The notes under the pieces are model-generated. The model saw nothing but the letters and a program-made list of their open reading frames with translations, was not told where the DNA came from and did no database searches. From NCBI GenBank assembly GCA_023374025.1, contig SIJG01000022.1:1621290-1685289 (forward strand): DNA of 64,000 bases, in the 5' to 3' direction. Both the position numbers and the translations under genes were made by a program. This DNA comes from Heterodera schachtii (lineage: Eukaryota > Nematoda > Chromadorea > Rhabditida > Heteroderidae). Of the stretch, positions 19,444 to 33,429 are shown in pieces. Position 1 is the stretch's first letter. Every line of letters starts with the position of its first letter.

Positions 19444-22400
19444 TTAAATTCTTTTGCATTTGTAACTTTTTTTTTTCTAAAGAAAATTGTTTTGTAAAAT
19501 TTGAAAAAATTTCTTTAATAATACTTATTTCTCATATAAATTAATATCTGAATGATCTTTTAATTTTGTTAATAATAAGAATCGTATTGAATTCATTTTA
19601 ACTTTTGATTACACAAATCGTACCTTTCATTTTTATTTGAGCCTTAAATATACAAATTTTTAAATTAATAATTTTTCAATTCTGACAATAATTAAAATTG
19701 GCATATTGAATTTTCTAAATCCAAAATTACTTACCCTATAGAAAGTAAATTCTAAGCATATTTTATTTTATTTTTTATTTCCTTGACTCTCATCAAAACA
19801 TAATGAAAGTTCTCAAAATTAATGGCAGATTTTTTAAAATTTGCAAACAAAATGTGTGTGGTTCAAGCATAAAGATTTTTGATAAAAAAAATCATTAAAA
19901 TTTTATTGAAATTGTTTATTCTCTGATTAAGATTTAGATTTATTTATTTATTTTTTATAATTATGCTCTATGAATTAGTCATACTTTTGCCTCATAATTA
20001 TGTAATTGTTTAAGTAATAATTAACAGACTAATAAAGACTTATTTTTCAATATTATCCTACAAATTATTTCTCATTATGTAATTATATATCTTATTAGTA
20101 TTTCAAAATAATTTTATTTATATAATTGCCGATAAATAAGATTTATAGTTATGTTAGGAAAAATATGAAAATTATTTTTATAATCTACGAATTTACGTAA
20201 TATAATTCTAAAGTTTTTAAAAAAGTAAGAATTTTTTACTCGTGTCTCTTATTTTATGCCCTTTTGAGCTTATTATTTAATTATATTTTTATTAGTGATT
20301 TTTCATTATCTTGTTCTATATTTCTATCTTTTTCAAATGCTAATTATTTGTTGTAACAAATCGTTTGTTGTTCCTTGGGCAAGCTCAATTTGATGAAATC
20401 TTTAATTTTTATTTTAAAAATAAGGTAGCTAACAATGTAATTAAAATTAATTGGTCCAGACCTGGATACTATCAAGACCCGGGCCCGGGGGCCCAATTCA
20501 TAAAAATAAGAACATCTTTGTTTAAAAAAACTTTTGGGGTCAAAAAAAGAAAACAATTTTTTAAATGCGATCCGAAAAATTTTTTTAAATTTTATTAATT
20601 TTTTATATTAACTTGCTATATATAAAAGATAAATTTATATAAATTCGATATAATAATTTTTTCTCGATAGAATATTTATGGATATCCTTGAAATAATCTC
20701 GGTTTCATTAAATATGTCTTCTCCATTAAATTATAAATTTAGGGATTGAGTCTTTTATAAATTTTGAAATATAATTAATGTATTAATTTGCTAGTAATTC
20801 ATCTTATTTATTTTATAATTTTTCGTTATTTAAATCATTTAATTTTTATAACAATATTTAAAAAAATATTGTTTAAATAAGTTGGGAAATTTTTATTTTG
20901 TCAAAAAAATTCTAAAAATTGATTGGTGATTCTTTGTTGGTGAATTATTGATGCTGTAGAAAAAATAAAAAAATTAAGCTTTTAAATAAAATTTTCTTTC
21001 AATCATTATTTTTGAGATTATTGCAATAACATAATTTCTCAAAAACGTAGTTAAATTTTCATTTTATTTTAATTATTTCAAAAATTATTAATATATAAAT
21101 TATTAATAAATTGGTTAGTTAAAATTTTAATTGTATGTTTTTCTGTATAATTTATTATTTTTCAATTAAAATTTATATTTTTTAAGTAAAATTATTTAAC
21201 TTTTTTCTTGTATTTCCTTACATATTTTTATTTTTTCTCAGTTATAAATTATTATTAACTTTTCTTCTTTTCCAAAATTGCTAACAAATAAGTAACTAAG
21301 AAATAAAAAGTTTACAAATTTATAATGAAATTTTTAAGGTAACTAACATGAAATATTCAAATATGAAATTATTTTATTTGAATGTTTCTTAAAAATTAGG
21401 AAAAGAATATTCAAACAATCCAATGTTTCAAGCACAAGAATATTAATTAATTGAATGAGATATTTTTGAAAAAATAATTATTTACTTTACTTTAAATTTT
21501 AAGCTGGTGCTTTTTTGTGAAATTTATTTAAGAATATGTAATTATTCTTTTAAACCCAAAAATAATAATTCAACTATAATATTTTATTCTATCTTTTTGG
21601 TGTTCATCCTTGCTAATTGCCAGTCGTATAATACATATATGTGAATTGTGAAATTATTATCATTTTATACCCTGATATTTGTATTGCTTGACTTTTTTAA
21701 ATTATTATTTTTTTATTCTGTTTGATGTAAACTTAATAATTTTTCTAGCATATAATTCATATTTAATATCGTGACAAAATATTAGATTAAATGTTTTATT
21801 TTTTTAATAGCAAAATTTCAGCCTAATTTTTTTACATTTACTTTAATTTATTTCTTAGGAAATGATCAATCTAAGCGCGATTTAAATTGATTAATTTTGA
21901 AATAATTATTTCAACCTGAAAGCATTTTTAACAATTTATTATAATTTTAACGTAATACTTTTAGATGAAATTTTTGCATAAATTATTATTATTTTTTGAA
22001 TTATAATAATTAGTTTCTATTTAAAAGTTTAAAATTGTGTTGTATTGTTTTTGTGAGTTTCATGTTGTATTTGTACTGGAATTTATTTATATAAAAATGG
22101 TATTATTATTTTATATTTTGATATATTTTAAGCATTTTGTTAAATAAGTTTCTAACTAATTTCATAAATCTTTCTTATAAATTCTCTCGCTTGCTACAAA
22201 AGTTCATTCGTTATTAAATTTCGGATAAATTTATTACTAGATTTAATGTTAATGATCTTTTGTTTGGGATTTCATAATCAATTTTCAAATTTCCTTGATT
22301 TTCTTCAGCTTTGGTTCACTGCATATTTCTTGGTAAAATTATATGCATTTTGAAATTTTGGTTTATAAATTTAACTTTTAAATAAAAATTTTTCCTTCGA

Positions 22401-25400
22401 TTATTTATTCTTTGAGAAATTATTACAACATTATAATTTTCTCAAATACTTAATTGAATTTGAATATGTATTTATTTCTACTTATTTATAAAAATTATCT
22501 TTTGAAGCACTTTTTTAGTGGTCATCGTTTTATTTATGCACATTAACATTTTATTCAAACAATCTCGTCGATTATTGGTTTATATGAACAGAATTATCAG
22601 GAGCAAATTTTTGAAAACTTTTGTAAAATATATTAAAGGTTTATGAATCTTAAATTCAAAAAGGGTATTGAGTTTCAAAAAAATTAGTTTGCTGTTTTGC
22701 GAATTTTCAAAGTAATTTGATGGTCCGGCAGAAAAACTTGAGAAATTTACCATCAAAAATAATTAAATAAAGTTTAATGTATAATTAGTTTTGTAATTAT
22801 AGTTAAACATTTTTCAAAAATCAAATATTTATTTTTTATATAAAGTTTAATAATTATAATTAATTTTTAAATTTATTTCTAAAAATATATTTTTTAATGA
22901 ATTAATTTTAATGAAACAGATAAAAATTAATTTAGTTAATTCATTTATTATTATCTTTTATTACTTATTTTATTTTATTGTGTAAAATGCTACCAGAATT
23001 AATTAAGCCTTCCGATAATTATTTGTTTTCTTAATTCGCTTGCCATGATTCAGTTTATTAGATAAGCTATTTTATTTATAATGTTATAATGCTTGACCAT
23101 TATTTTTTATTCAATTAATTTTTATCATTTTAGCTGTTTTTTGATAGAAATTGTAGATTTATTATTCATTTTTATTTTACTATATATGAATTTCTTATTT
23201 TATAATTACGATTAATTGAATTTTTTTTCTTAGTGTTCCTGAAGCGCATTGTCTGCAACGGAAAGGGCAGTTCCGTGGTTCTGCGTTCGTAAATTGTTTT
23301 CATAAAAATTACACAAATAAATTCTTTTTTTATTAATTTTATTTTTACAAATTAGATAGAATTTTTGTTTTTTCCCAAAAGTATAAATTCAATTTTTTTA
23401 TTCAGTGTTCCCGACTCATAGTTATTCAGTTTTAGAAAGATTTTAATAAATGATTTATTTTGTTTAAAAGATCATTTTAATAGCTTTTTAAATTATTTTT
23501 TTTAAAAAGAATATTCAAATTTTTCTTTGAAAATTAGAAAAAATGTTTTCAATTAGATTTGTTTATGAATATCCTTTTTTGGTAGAATATTACTTTTATG
23601 ACTTCTGTCCATGGCGAACTCGAAAGTTGAAAACCGATTAACTCGAGAAGCACAGTAACCCAAAGGAAAATTTTTTTTAATTATTTTAATTGTTTATCAT
23701 TCTTTTATCTCTTGATATTTTATTCACAAACAATAGACTTTTTGTTATGTACTAATGGCTTTCTTTAATTGTCTCGGTTTATTTATTTATTATAATATAT
23801 AATTTACATTTCTATTTTTTATATTTGTATTTGAATAGCTTTTTATATTTATTTTCTATTTGAGTTCAGTTGCTTTTTTTTACTTATATTAATAATTTTT
23901 TTATTGGATCGGAATAATGTTTAAATATACGAAAAACTGGAAATTGTTTGTCTTGTTATGTTGTTTATTTATATTATTGCTTCCAGGGCGTATCTAGAAA
24001 AATTTTTCGCGGGGTGGCGGGGGACCCGACCTGAAGAACTTTTTTTTGTTGCTCTTGACTCAGTAAAAATTGTTTTTTTTTTTGCCGCTGCTAGATAAAA
24101 ACGGCTTTTTTACGTTTTTTCATAAAAAAATGACCCACTTTTGGCCGTTTTAAGGCAAAAAAGTTGTAAAGATAGTGGAAAATAGAGGTCCGGTGGTGCT
24201 GATAGGCGCCGCCGGGAAATTTTTTGAAAATTTGAGTACCAATTTGTTACGAAAATTACTTATAAAATTCAAAAATTTTCGTTTTTCATATTTTATACTA
24301 TTTTTTATTCTTATTTCTATTTCTGTTTTCTATTTCGAATTCAGCTGCAGCGGCAAAAGTTTTTGCTTTATTCGTTTTTTTTATTAATTTGGTTCAATTA
24401 TAATTAAATAATTTTATAATTCATTCCTTTAAATAATGAGGAATGAATATTATTAGTATATGATTTATTTAGTTTTTAAATTGTTTATTTAAAAAATAAA
24501 TATTTATAATTTCTTTGGTAAAAAAGAACATAGTTGGTTAAAAACAAGATTTTGGGCTCAAAAAATTAGAACATTTTTATGCAATCCCAAAAAATTTATT
24601 CAATAAAAGCAACTTTTTGTGGCACATTTGTCTCACCAGCAATTTTTGAGAAGTTCCATCTTCATCTCTGATAAATAAAACAACAAAATGCATACACATT
24701 TTAAATTCATAAAACTATTTATCTTTTTTATTTCAATTATTATTTTTTTTTGTAAGGTTAAAGCAACTAATTTATTTGAAAATCAAATTCTTTTGCATAG
24801 CTTAGTATTATTGGAAATTAACTAGCTCTAAGTTGTTATTTATTTTGCTAAAACAGTTCATTAATTTTAGGACTTATCCAATTATTATTATTCCTTTCCC
24901 AAAATAAGTTTGACATGAAATTTTTAAAATTAGTCTTTTTAATTAATGATATAAAAATAACATTTTATTATTTATATGAGAAAATATAATTTTAAAAATA
25001 ATTTAAAATTTATGAATATTTTATTTTTTATTTTAAAACAAAGTCTTTTTTATTTCGTTCACAATTAGTTCTTTCTGATTAAAAAACTTCAAAAATTGAA
25101 ATAAAAATGATTAAATCATTATTAGTATATAGCAAATTTATTTAAAATCACTTTTTGTATTTCGTGTTTTTTAGTTTATCTATTTTTCTCCAAAAAATAA
25201 TAAATCATATCCATGATGATAAAGAAAAATTAATAAAGTTTCTATCTTAACTTTTTAATTTAATTTTGTAAATTTCGATTCTTTCTTAAGTATGATAAAT
25301 AGAGCCTGTATTTTGCATCATTTTTTATATTCTTTTAGTTTGTTTTATAAAAGTGCTTTTAAATTCATGTTTTTTCTTCTCTCTTATATTAGTCATCTTT

Positions 25401-25668
25401 TATTTATTTCTCGCTTGAGTAATTCTTTCTTTGTGCTTTGTATATGCTCCAGTCTTGATTAATTCGTTCTTTTGTCAAATTCGGTATTTTATGCCTCCGT
25501 TTCACTTATATATTTTAATTTTGATATTTATTTGTTAATTATTAAATTATTTTACTTTTATTCTGTGAAAAAAAAATTGGATTAATTTATGTTTCGAAAT
25601 TTATTATATTTGTGGATGTAAATGAATTAGTTTCATCTTCTTTTGATTTAAATGAATAGGAAAAAAAC
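19444..25668. other. AT-rich desert
   Basis: About 6.2 kb is almost all A/T runs. Exceptions: 20455-20500 ('gacccgggcccggg', like a transposon terminus), a possible terminal exon at about 23235-23300, and 23985-24220, a 'ccagggcgtatctag' start followed by the GC hairpin at 24188-24216. No complete gene was seen. Confidence 0.6.
23236..23300 (+). CDS. Possible lone terminal exon
   Basis: After a T-rich tract ending CTTAG comes a GC-richer stretch reading FLKRIVCNGKGSSVVLRS and then TAA. Composition and the preceding acceptor suggest a last exon, but no partner exon was found in the AT-rich sequence upstream. It could equally be a relic. Confidence 0.25.
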
Positions 25669-27503
25669 GTGGTGCGACATTTGAGGACCCGACATTTGAG
25701 GACCCGACATTTGAGGATTTGACATTTGAGGACCCGACATTTGAGGATTTGACATTTGAGAACCCGACATTTGCGGATATTCCCGACATTTGAGGACCCG
25801 ACTTTTGAGGACCCGACATTTGAGGACCCGACATTTGAGGATTTGACATTTGAGGACCCGACATTTGCGGATATTCCCGACATTTGAGGACCCGACTTTT
25901 GAGGACCCGACATTTGAGGACCCGACATTTCAGGATTTGACATTTGAGGACCCGACATTTGCGGATATTCCCGACATTTGAGGACCCGACTTTTGAGGAT
26001 TTGACATTTGAGGACCCGACATTTGAGGATTTGACATTTGAGGACCCGACATTTGCGGATATTCCCGACATTTGAGGACCCGACTTTTGAGGACCCGACA
26101 TTTGAGGACCCGACATTTGAGGATTTGACATTTGAGGACCCGACATTTGCGGATATTCCCGACATTTGAGGATTTGACATTTGAGGACCCGACATTTGCG
26201 GATATTCCCGACATTTGAGGACCCGACTTTTGAGGACCCGACATTTGAGGATATTCACAATTAAAAAAAAAATGAATGAAAATTTTATTTATATCATTAT
26301 AAAAAAGAGAAAAAGCCATTCCCGAGGGCCAGGGAAGCAAAATGCTGGTAAGCCCTTATCAATCTTTGATTATTTTGGAAAGTTTCATATTCAAAAAAAT
26401 TTAAGATAACTACTTCATTAAATAGTACTTGTGTTTTGGTAATTCATGAAGATCCCCTTTTTTCTATTAACATGTGGAATCATTGTTAGGACCACAAGTC
26501 AAAACAAGAATGAATTTAAATACTTTTTAACATCAGAGTCATTAATTATTGTTCTGAAGAAAGGAGAGCGGATTGAATGAGTTAAACCAACTCAGGGGAT
26601 AGTATTCGAGAAAGGAAAAAAACATACAGAGGCAAGATTTGTTTATAGAACATAGCCCGGAATTTTAAATCATATTTTTCTATGCGATAGTTATGGCGAG
26701 AGAAGCCCAAAATATTTTCGCAGAACATTTTTATTTAGGGCTACTTATGAAAAAATAAAAACCGCCCGACCCTAAAATGCATATTTTCTTGAAAAAATTT
26801 GCTCAAAATCTGTTAACAAATCACATTAGAATAATTTCACGAAAATCAATGAATTATTAAAATTTTATTATATTTTTTTTATTTTTTCAAAAATTTCCGA
26901 TTTATTAAGACTTCCAGTTTCCAGCAGGGTTTGATTTCGCTTTCACCTTTTTGGAGTGAAAGATTTTCACATTACTAATGAATGGCATTTTTTGTGGGAA
27001 AAGGCAAAAAAGTTCGTATATCTTTAAATACATTTTAATTTACAAACTTTTTGTGTTAAATGCAATCCAAAATGATCAAAGATTGACAGGAGCTTCCCAG
27101 CTGGTATAATTTATATCGTGTTCAATTGCTGTTAGTCTGAGCAAATTAAATATTAGGATGACTTGTAAATCATTAAGAAAGAAAAAGGCTGTTAATCTCC
27201 AAAATTAAATTTGAAATGCTGTCAAATATTTAAATTATTCGGTTGTCCTTAATGCTTTTTGACATATTGCACCCGTTGGCCCTTGGGAAAGGCTTTTTCT
27301 CTTTTTTATAATGATTTAATTTCATTTATTTTTTTGAAATTGTGTATATCCTCAAATATCGGGTCCTCAAAAGTCGGGTCCTCAAATGTCGGGAATATAC
27401 GCAAATGTCGGGTCCTACAAATGTCAAATCCTCAAATGTCGGGTCCTCAAAAGTCGGGTAATCAAATGTCGGGTCCTCAAATGTCCTCAAATGTCGGGTA
27501 GCC
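25669..27503. mobile_element. Foldback element 1 with tandem-array arms
   Basis: The left arm (25672-26254) is a tandem array of the 15-bp unit GACATTTGAGGACCC with variants GACATTTGAGGATTT, GACTTTTGAGGACCC and a 19-bp form. The right arm (about 27350-27503) is the same array in reverse complement. Just inside each array is a matching ~90-bp segment (cacaattaaaaaaa... aaaagagaaaaagcc against ggctttttctctttt...aaattgtg). The interior has no transposase. The left edge reads CGTGGTGCGACATTTG and the right edge GTCGGGTAGCC. A nearly complete inverted copy lies at 35983-38143. Confidence 0.85.
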
Positions 27504-27515
27504 GTTAAAAAATAT

Positions 27516-28594
27516 CGTGGTGCGACATTTGAGGACCTGACTTTTGAGGACCCGACATTTGAGGACCCGACTTTTGAGGACCCGACAATTGAGGATTTGA
27601 CTTTTGAGGACCCGACATTTGAGGATTTTCCCGACATTTGAGGACCCGACATTTGAGGACATACACAATTTCAAAAAAAAATAAATGAAATTTTATTTTA
27701 TATCATTATAAAAAAAGATAAAGCCTTCCCGAAAGGCTAATGGGAGCAAATAAATCTATCCGTTATTTGGATCATCCAAGTTTTTAAAATCTTATGCGTA
27801 GAGCTGGGATTTTTATGTTTTTGCCGGACCCTAAAACTGCTTATTTTCTTGAAAAAATTGCTCAAATCTGTTAAAAATCGCATTGAAAATAAAAAAATTT
27901 CTCTTGGCGGCACCGACGGACGCCCCTCACTCCCTCCCTCCATGTTCTAAAAAATGTTTACCGCCCCCCCCCCCTTACATTAAAAGATGTAATAATCCTT
28001 TTCACAAAAAGGTTAGAAAAGAAGAATTTGATGTAAACCATTGAATTATTAAAAATATTTAGAAAAATTTTTTATTATATTTTATTTTTTCATAAGTTTT
28101 CGGATTTCGACGACTTCCGGTTTCCGACGTTTTGGAGTTGGAATTCCGACTTCAGTCAGGTTCCGGCAGGTCCCGGTTTTGCCCAAGATTCCCGGTCCCG
28201 TACAACTCTATTAATTTACAAATGTTTTTGTGTTAAATCGAATTTTTCATTTGTATCCATGTACATAGTCATGGGTTCAATTCCTGTTGATGCTACATCA
28301 CTTTTTTGAAATTTTATTTTCTTTGATATTTAATCACAGAAATTCATTTTTGCTCCTGTTGGCCCTTGTAAAGCTTTTTCTTTTTTTTATAAATGAAATA
28401 AATAAAATTTCATTTTTTTTTTGAAATTGTGTATGTCCTCAAAAGTCGGGTCCTCAAATGTCGGGAAAATCCTCAAAAGTCGGGTCCTCAAAAGTCAAAT
28501 CCTCAATTGTCGGGTCCTCAAATGTCGGGTCCTCAAATGTCGGGTCCTCAAATGTCGGGTCCTCAAAAGTCAGGTCCTCAAATGTCGGGTAGCC
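27516..28594. mobile_element. Foldback element 2
   Basis: The organisation is the same as the preceding element but with shorter arms (27523-27662 and 28435-28594) and a different interior. It is flanked by AAAAAATAT on both sides (27507-27515 and 28595-28603), a 9-bp target duplication. Only about 12 bp separate it from element 1. Its interior includes the GC motif 'ggcggcaccgacgg' near 27905 and a Pol III B-box-like GGGTTCAATTCC near 28270. Confidence 0.8.
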
Positions 28595-28599
28595 AAAAA

Positions 28600-31500
28600 A
28601 TATATGCACAAAATATACAATGTCAAAAAAGACAAATTTAACATAGATTAATCAAATATTTTATAATATATTTATAATGCTTTATATTAAATTTTTAAAA
28701 TTATATTTTATCTTTTAAAATTTCATAAAAAATAAATAAATAAATCCCCCTAATAAGAAAAAAGTCAATGCGCAGAAATTTTAGGCATTTGCCTAAAAAA
28801 CGAAGCCCTACTAATTGATAATGACAGTCAAATGAAAATATTAAAATAATTATTCATGAATGATGAGATAGTTCATAAAATTGTGAAAAATACAATTAAA
28901 AACACATGTAAAAATATTTATTGGCATTTTTTTATTTTTTTTACTGTCCATGCTTTGTTTTCAATTAATTATTTGAAAATAAAGGTAAATAATAAGAATA
29001 AAAAATAAATTTATTATTAGTACTCAAAAAGAAACATCGTGATGTAAACACTCAATTAAACTTAAGTGTTTTTAAGAACAAATTATTACTAGGCTCAAAT
29101 TTTTAGGTTTTAAGCAATTTTTTTCTAAGCTTCCAGTGTTAAAATTGGAGCCGTAATCGGCTTCTTATTTATAATAAAAACTAATGAATTTACAAATGTG
29201 AAATATAATAAAAATATGGCTATAAGAAAACTAAATGATTATTTCTTTGATTGTCGAAATTAAAAATAAATAAACACTCAAAAATTATTTAACTAAATTA
29301 ATTATTGTGCATTAATGAAGCTTAGTGTTTTAAAAATAAATTTAAAGAAAAATTTTTTATTATTCATTTTTGAATGAATTGAACCAAACTACAATTTAGA
29401 GACTGATTGCTACACAAAATAGAAAATTAATAAATTATAATTTAATATTTAATTAATTTCAATCCAAAGACTCAGAAATGAATTAATGATATTATTCTTA
29501 ATAAATAAGATTAAGCTTTTATATTTAAGAATCTATGTTTTCGGCCATACAAATTCATAATATGCTAGAGAAGAAATGAAAAGTAAATCAAATAAAAATA
29601 ATAAGCATAAAAGCATTACCTTTTAAAAATCTGAGTTAAAAAAGAAAATTTATGTTTTTTTTCAAAAAATATACAAAAATTATAAATTTTATTGCAACTA
29701 AAAATAGGTATTTGCTACAAAATAAAATAAAAATTAAACTAGATCATTTTTGGATAATTAAAATATAAATAAGTTAATTAAAATAAATAAATTAAATATG
29801 AATTATATAAATCTAAAAGCATTTATTTTTTGACTGAATTTATGTTTCAAAGATGGAATTAAATCTTATGACCTAAAGCATGACATTTCCTGCAAAATTA
29901 CTTCTTTAAATCCAATTTTTCTTATGAAATGAAAACAGAAAATTTAAAAAAAGTTAGAAAAATTAGTAATTATTATAAAATTGCATGCTATTTAATACAA
30001 ATTATGACGTTTATATAAGATAATTTAAATTGTGGATTTAAAATAATGTATAAAAAAAATTTAAAATCGTTTAAAAATAAATAACCAAAGGATCAGTTTA
30101 GGACAATAACTTAATTTTCAAAGTTGACTAAAAAGCTTTATTGCAGTTTTTTTTAAATTTGTACGTTATCGAAATTCTGACAAATATGAAATGAACAGAA
30201 AAAACAGCATTTTCAAACTTTGTCAATTTATGCGCATGTTTTTGGCAGTACAAAATAATATAAAATAAACACAAAACATTCAATTCTAAAAGAAAAAAAA
30301 ACTCATCTGAGAGAGAATATATATTCTAATAGATATTAATGTCAGCTGCACTTTTCACGGACAAACTACGAACTTGTTATTTTTTCTGTAAAATTTTTTT
30401 TATTAATTCAAAAATTAAATTTAAAAATATTGGAATTTTAAAATAAAATAATTAATAATAATTATCAGAAAAATAATAAATGTACTTTATATTCATCATT
30501 AAAATAGCAAAAACAAATATAATTAAACTTTTTGCATAGAAATAAATGAATAAAGTTAATAATAATCATTTCAAAGCATTCTTATTTTTAAAAGTACTAA
30601 AATAAAACAAATCGTGATTAATATAATTTTATATATCTTTAATAATTGTGCACCGGTGATGCCAATCAGAGCTGGGCCATTTTTATAATTCAAAAAACTT
30701 GTCAGTTCTAAATAACATTCGGGGGTTTTGGATTAATTAAAAAATAAAAAGGAATTTGAAGCTCAGGTGAACATAAGGAAAAGAACAAAGACTAACCCAC
30801 TAGACCACAAATTTGGGATCGAAGAAAAGTAAAGTGACAAAAAATTATTAAATTTAAATTTACCAAAAGCCAGTCATTAAAAAATTCTCATCTCGAGTCT
30901 CGAAGACCGAGACCTAAAACTTGAGACCGAGATCGAGCCCGAGACGAAAAAAACCTGATACTTTTCTTGAACCGAGACCGAGAGTCTCGAGCAGCATTAG
31001 TAAGCGAATGACAAATATATGCCTATATCCTTAGCCATTAGTGAAGAATTTTAAGAAAAAACTCTATTTTAATAAACAATATTAGGAAAATATATATATA
31101 ATAACGGACTCGGGATGCAGTCCCTTCCCATTTTACAACTTTCAGTTCCGTCATTTGGACCGGGACTAACGGGACTAAATTTAACAAGTGAAAGTGCAGA
31201 AAATCTGAAAAATTATTAATATTTTGGCGAAATGTCTTTAGTCCAAAGTTTGAAAAACAACTTAAGAGATTTATGATTAAAAAAATTTTCCTGAATTTTT
31301 GATTTTTGTTCAAATAAGTCATTGTTTAAAATTTTTTTATATAAAATAAATTTGAAACCAAGATCCTCAAAATTAAAACCTGTTTGATAATAGAAATTTA
31401 AAAAATTCTGCGTTCTAGTTAAGTTTAGTTTAATTTTATTTTCGGGCTCACTCTCTTTCTTTCTCTCTCTTTTTTTATCTTTTTGTTTGTAACTTCAATT
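28600..31500. other. AT-rich sequence with scattered relics
   Basis: It contains a right-end relic of the AGGCAC MITE (28765-28792), a tRNA-like stretch (30740-30815, minus), a patch iterating GAGACCGAG with an inverted CTCGAG edge (30885-30990), and a short 'cgggact' patch (31105-31170). No gene was seen. Confidence 0.5.
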
Positions 31501-31529
31501 TTAAATTGCTTTGGTTTTAGCTTCGGCAT

Positions 31530-31670
31530 TAAGCCTATTAACGATACCCGCGTCGAGAACGCACCAAAGCGGTGGATATCAAAGGGGGCTTAGGTGATGG
31601 TTAAAAGGCACAATTGCCTGCCCCACCACACGCTACACCACCCCCAATAATGTAGCGATTAACTTACCTG
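31530..31670. other. GC-richer unassigned patch downstream of the Helitron relic
   Basis: This contains 'cattaagcctattaacgat', 'gcaccaaagcggtgg' and 'ctgccccaccacacgctac'. It could belong to the 3' end of the minus-strand Helitron, but no diagnostic CTRR end with upstream hairpin was fixed. Confidence 0.3.
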
Positions 31671-31888
31671 ATATATGATATAAAGTTGTTTTTTGGAACC
31701 TTTACAAAAACATATTGATCAAATATTAAAAAAGGCTTACCAAAAAAATTCAAGTTTAAACCACTAAAAAGGGTTTTTTTTGTGATTTATGTATTTGTTA
31801 AGAGTTCAGATATTGACTTTAATATATTCACATTTCATAGATTATTAACGTATAATTATTTTTCTTTTTGTTTAGCTTTTCAAAAAAT

Positions 31889-33296
31889 TTAGTCGGTTAA
31901 AATTTCTTTAAAACAAATATTTTTCACTTTATGATCTCTGTTTTTTGGATGCAATCTAACTTTTAACCCATCCCGTGATCTCGTTCTAGAAAAACCAACG
32001 TATAACTGTCCATGTTGAAATACATTATTTCGCAAATCTATGCCAATCTTATTAAATGTTTGTCCTTGTGATTTGTTCATAGTTAAAGAAAATGATAATT
32101 TTAACGGAAATTGGTGGCGTGATATTGAAAAAGGAAATGTTTCATCATCTGTTAAAGTAATACTTGGTAAAAACACTTTAGTGCCAGCTTTGTTCCCTGT
32201 TAAGATCTCGCAGTGAAGAATTTTATTTACATTTTTAAAATTCTGAGCCTAGTACCATTACAAAGACCTTCTTTAATATTTAAGTTTCTAACTAACATAA
32301 CAATAACATCGTTCTTCAATCTCAATTCATGCCTTGGCAAGCTGGTCGTATATAATGTATTAAGATATTCTGGTACACAATTAAAAGAGCTGTCATTTCC
32401 TGCAGTATCAATACTTTTGTATATTTTTTCCTCAGTATTTATCAAATCCAATACTTTTTCATTAATCTCATCTACATCAACATTCAAATAAGCTAAAATT
32501 GCTCTATCAGCCATTTGTTTTAAATTATTACCAACAGAAAATTCCCCAAAAATTTCATCAACTAAATCAGTATAGCAAATTAAGTGATCAGGTAACTCAA
32601 GCATATCATTTTCACCATTCAATTTTCCATCACCCATTTTAAACAAAAAACATGAAAAATTTTTTTCGCTTTCTAAAACGCGTAAATTTTTTGATAAAAT
32701 AAACTTTTGAAAATGTCTCCAAAAAATGAATTTTTGATTGAAAGATCAATTAATTGTGATTTTGTTGCAAATTTTTGAATCGGTAAAGTTTGACGAAAAT
32801 CACCATTTTGCATATGCAACCTGTTTTGTTTGTTTCTTTTATTCTTTTCTAATTCCGTTTCATTTTCTCTGATATTTTGCCTGTACAATCGATCTTGTTC
32901 ATTTCGATTGTATTTTTCTGCTTTCGTTTAATTTTCTCTAACGTTTTGCATATGCAACCTGTTTTGTTTGGCTCTTTTATACTTTTCTAATTCCATTTCA
33001 TTTTCTCTGATTCTTTTATGTCTATCCCTATCTTTTTGTAAGTGATCGATTTTTTGTTCAAAAGGCATGGCTCTGGATATATTCAACTGAGCTTGTTTAC
33101 TTGTGCATTGTTCAAGTTCATCATTGTCCAAATTTAACAAAATAATATTGTCTTTGCTTTGTTTTTCAGATTGAGTTCTATCATTGTTAAAAAATTCTAT
33201 CCGCTTTTTTACAGGTGAGCTTTGAACCCCTTCATTCAATGAAGACACATTAGTGTCAGTTGTTTCCGAAGTGAAGCTTTGTTTTTGGCGAACCAT
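31889..33296 (-). pseudogene. Internally deleted Helitron helicase relic
   Basis: Reading down the minus strand: an N-terminal Lys/Glu-rich region (start near 33296) with repeated units RENEMELEKYKRAKQNRLHM and RENETELEKNKRNKQNRLHM, joined directly to the helicase motif GDFRQTLP near 32800. Then come KSQLIDLSIKNSF, the ELPDHL block, NLNIKEGLCNGTRL, the SLTMNKSQGQTF motif and QLYVGFSRTRSR with stop near 31889. These last are the PIF1-type helicase motifs of Helitrons. The HUH Rep domain and the ATP-binding Walker A motif are absent, deleted between the repeated RLHMQN word and GDFRQTLP. Frameshifts or stops also occur near 32930, 32700 and 32230. In life such proteins nick and unwind DNA for rolling-circle transposition; this copy cannot. 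Confidence 0.85.
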
Positions 33297-33429
33297 AATT
33301 AATGATCTAAAATAAAATTAAAAACAAATGAAAATTGTATAATTTTGAGTGATAAAAACAACAAATTTAATTAATAACAACATTAAACAAAAAAAAAGAC
33401 TAAAAATACATAGATGTAATTATCGCTAA

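Noticed and set aside
25587..26258. 223- and 180-residue minus-strand ORFs with KCRVL / MSGPQ repeats
   Set aside because: All three frames are open because the 15-bp unit lacks stops; they translate the foldback arms.
25669..28594. CRISPR-like array
   Set aside because: The 15-bp units are directly adjacent with no unique spacers, in a eukaryotic context with inverted arms.
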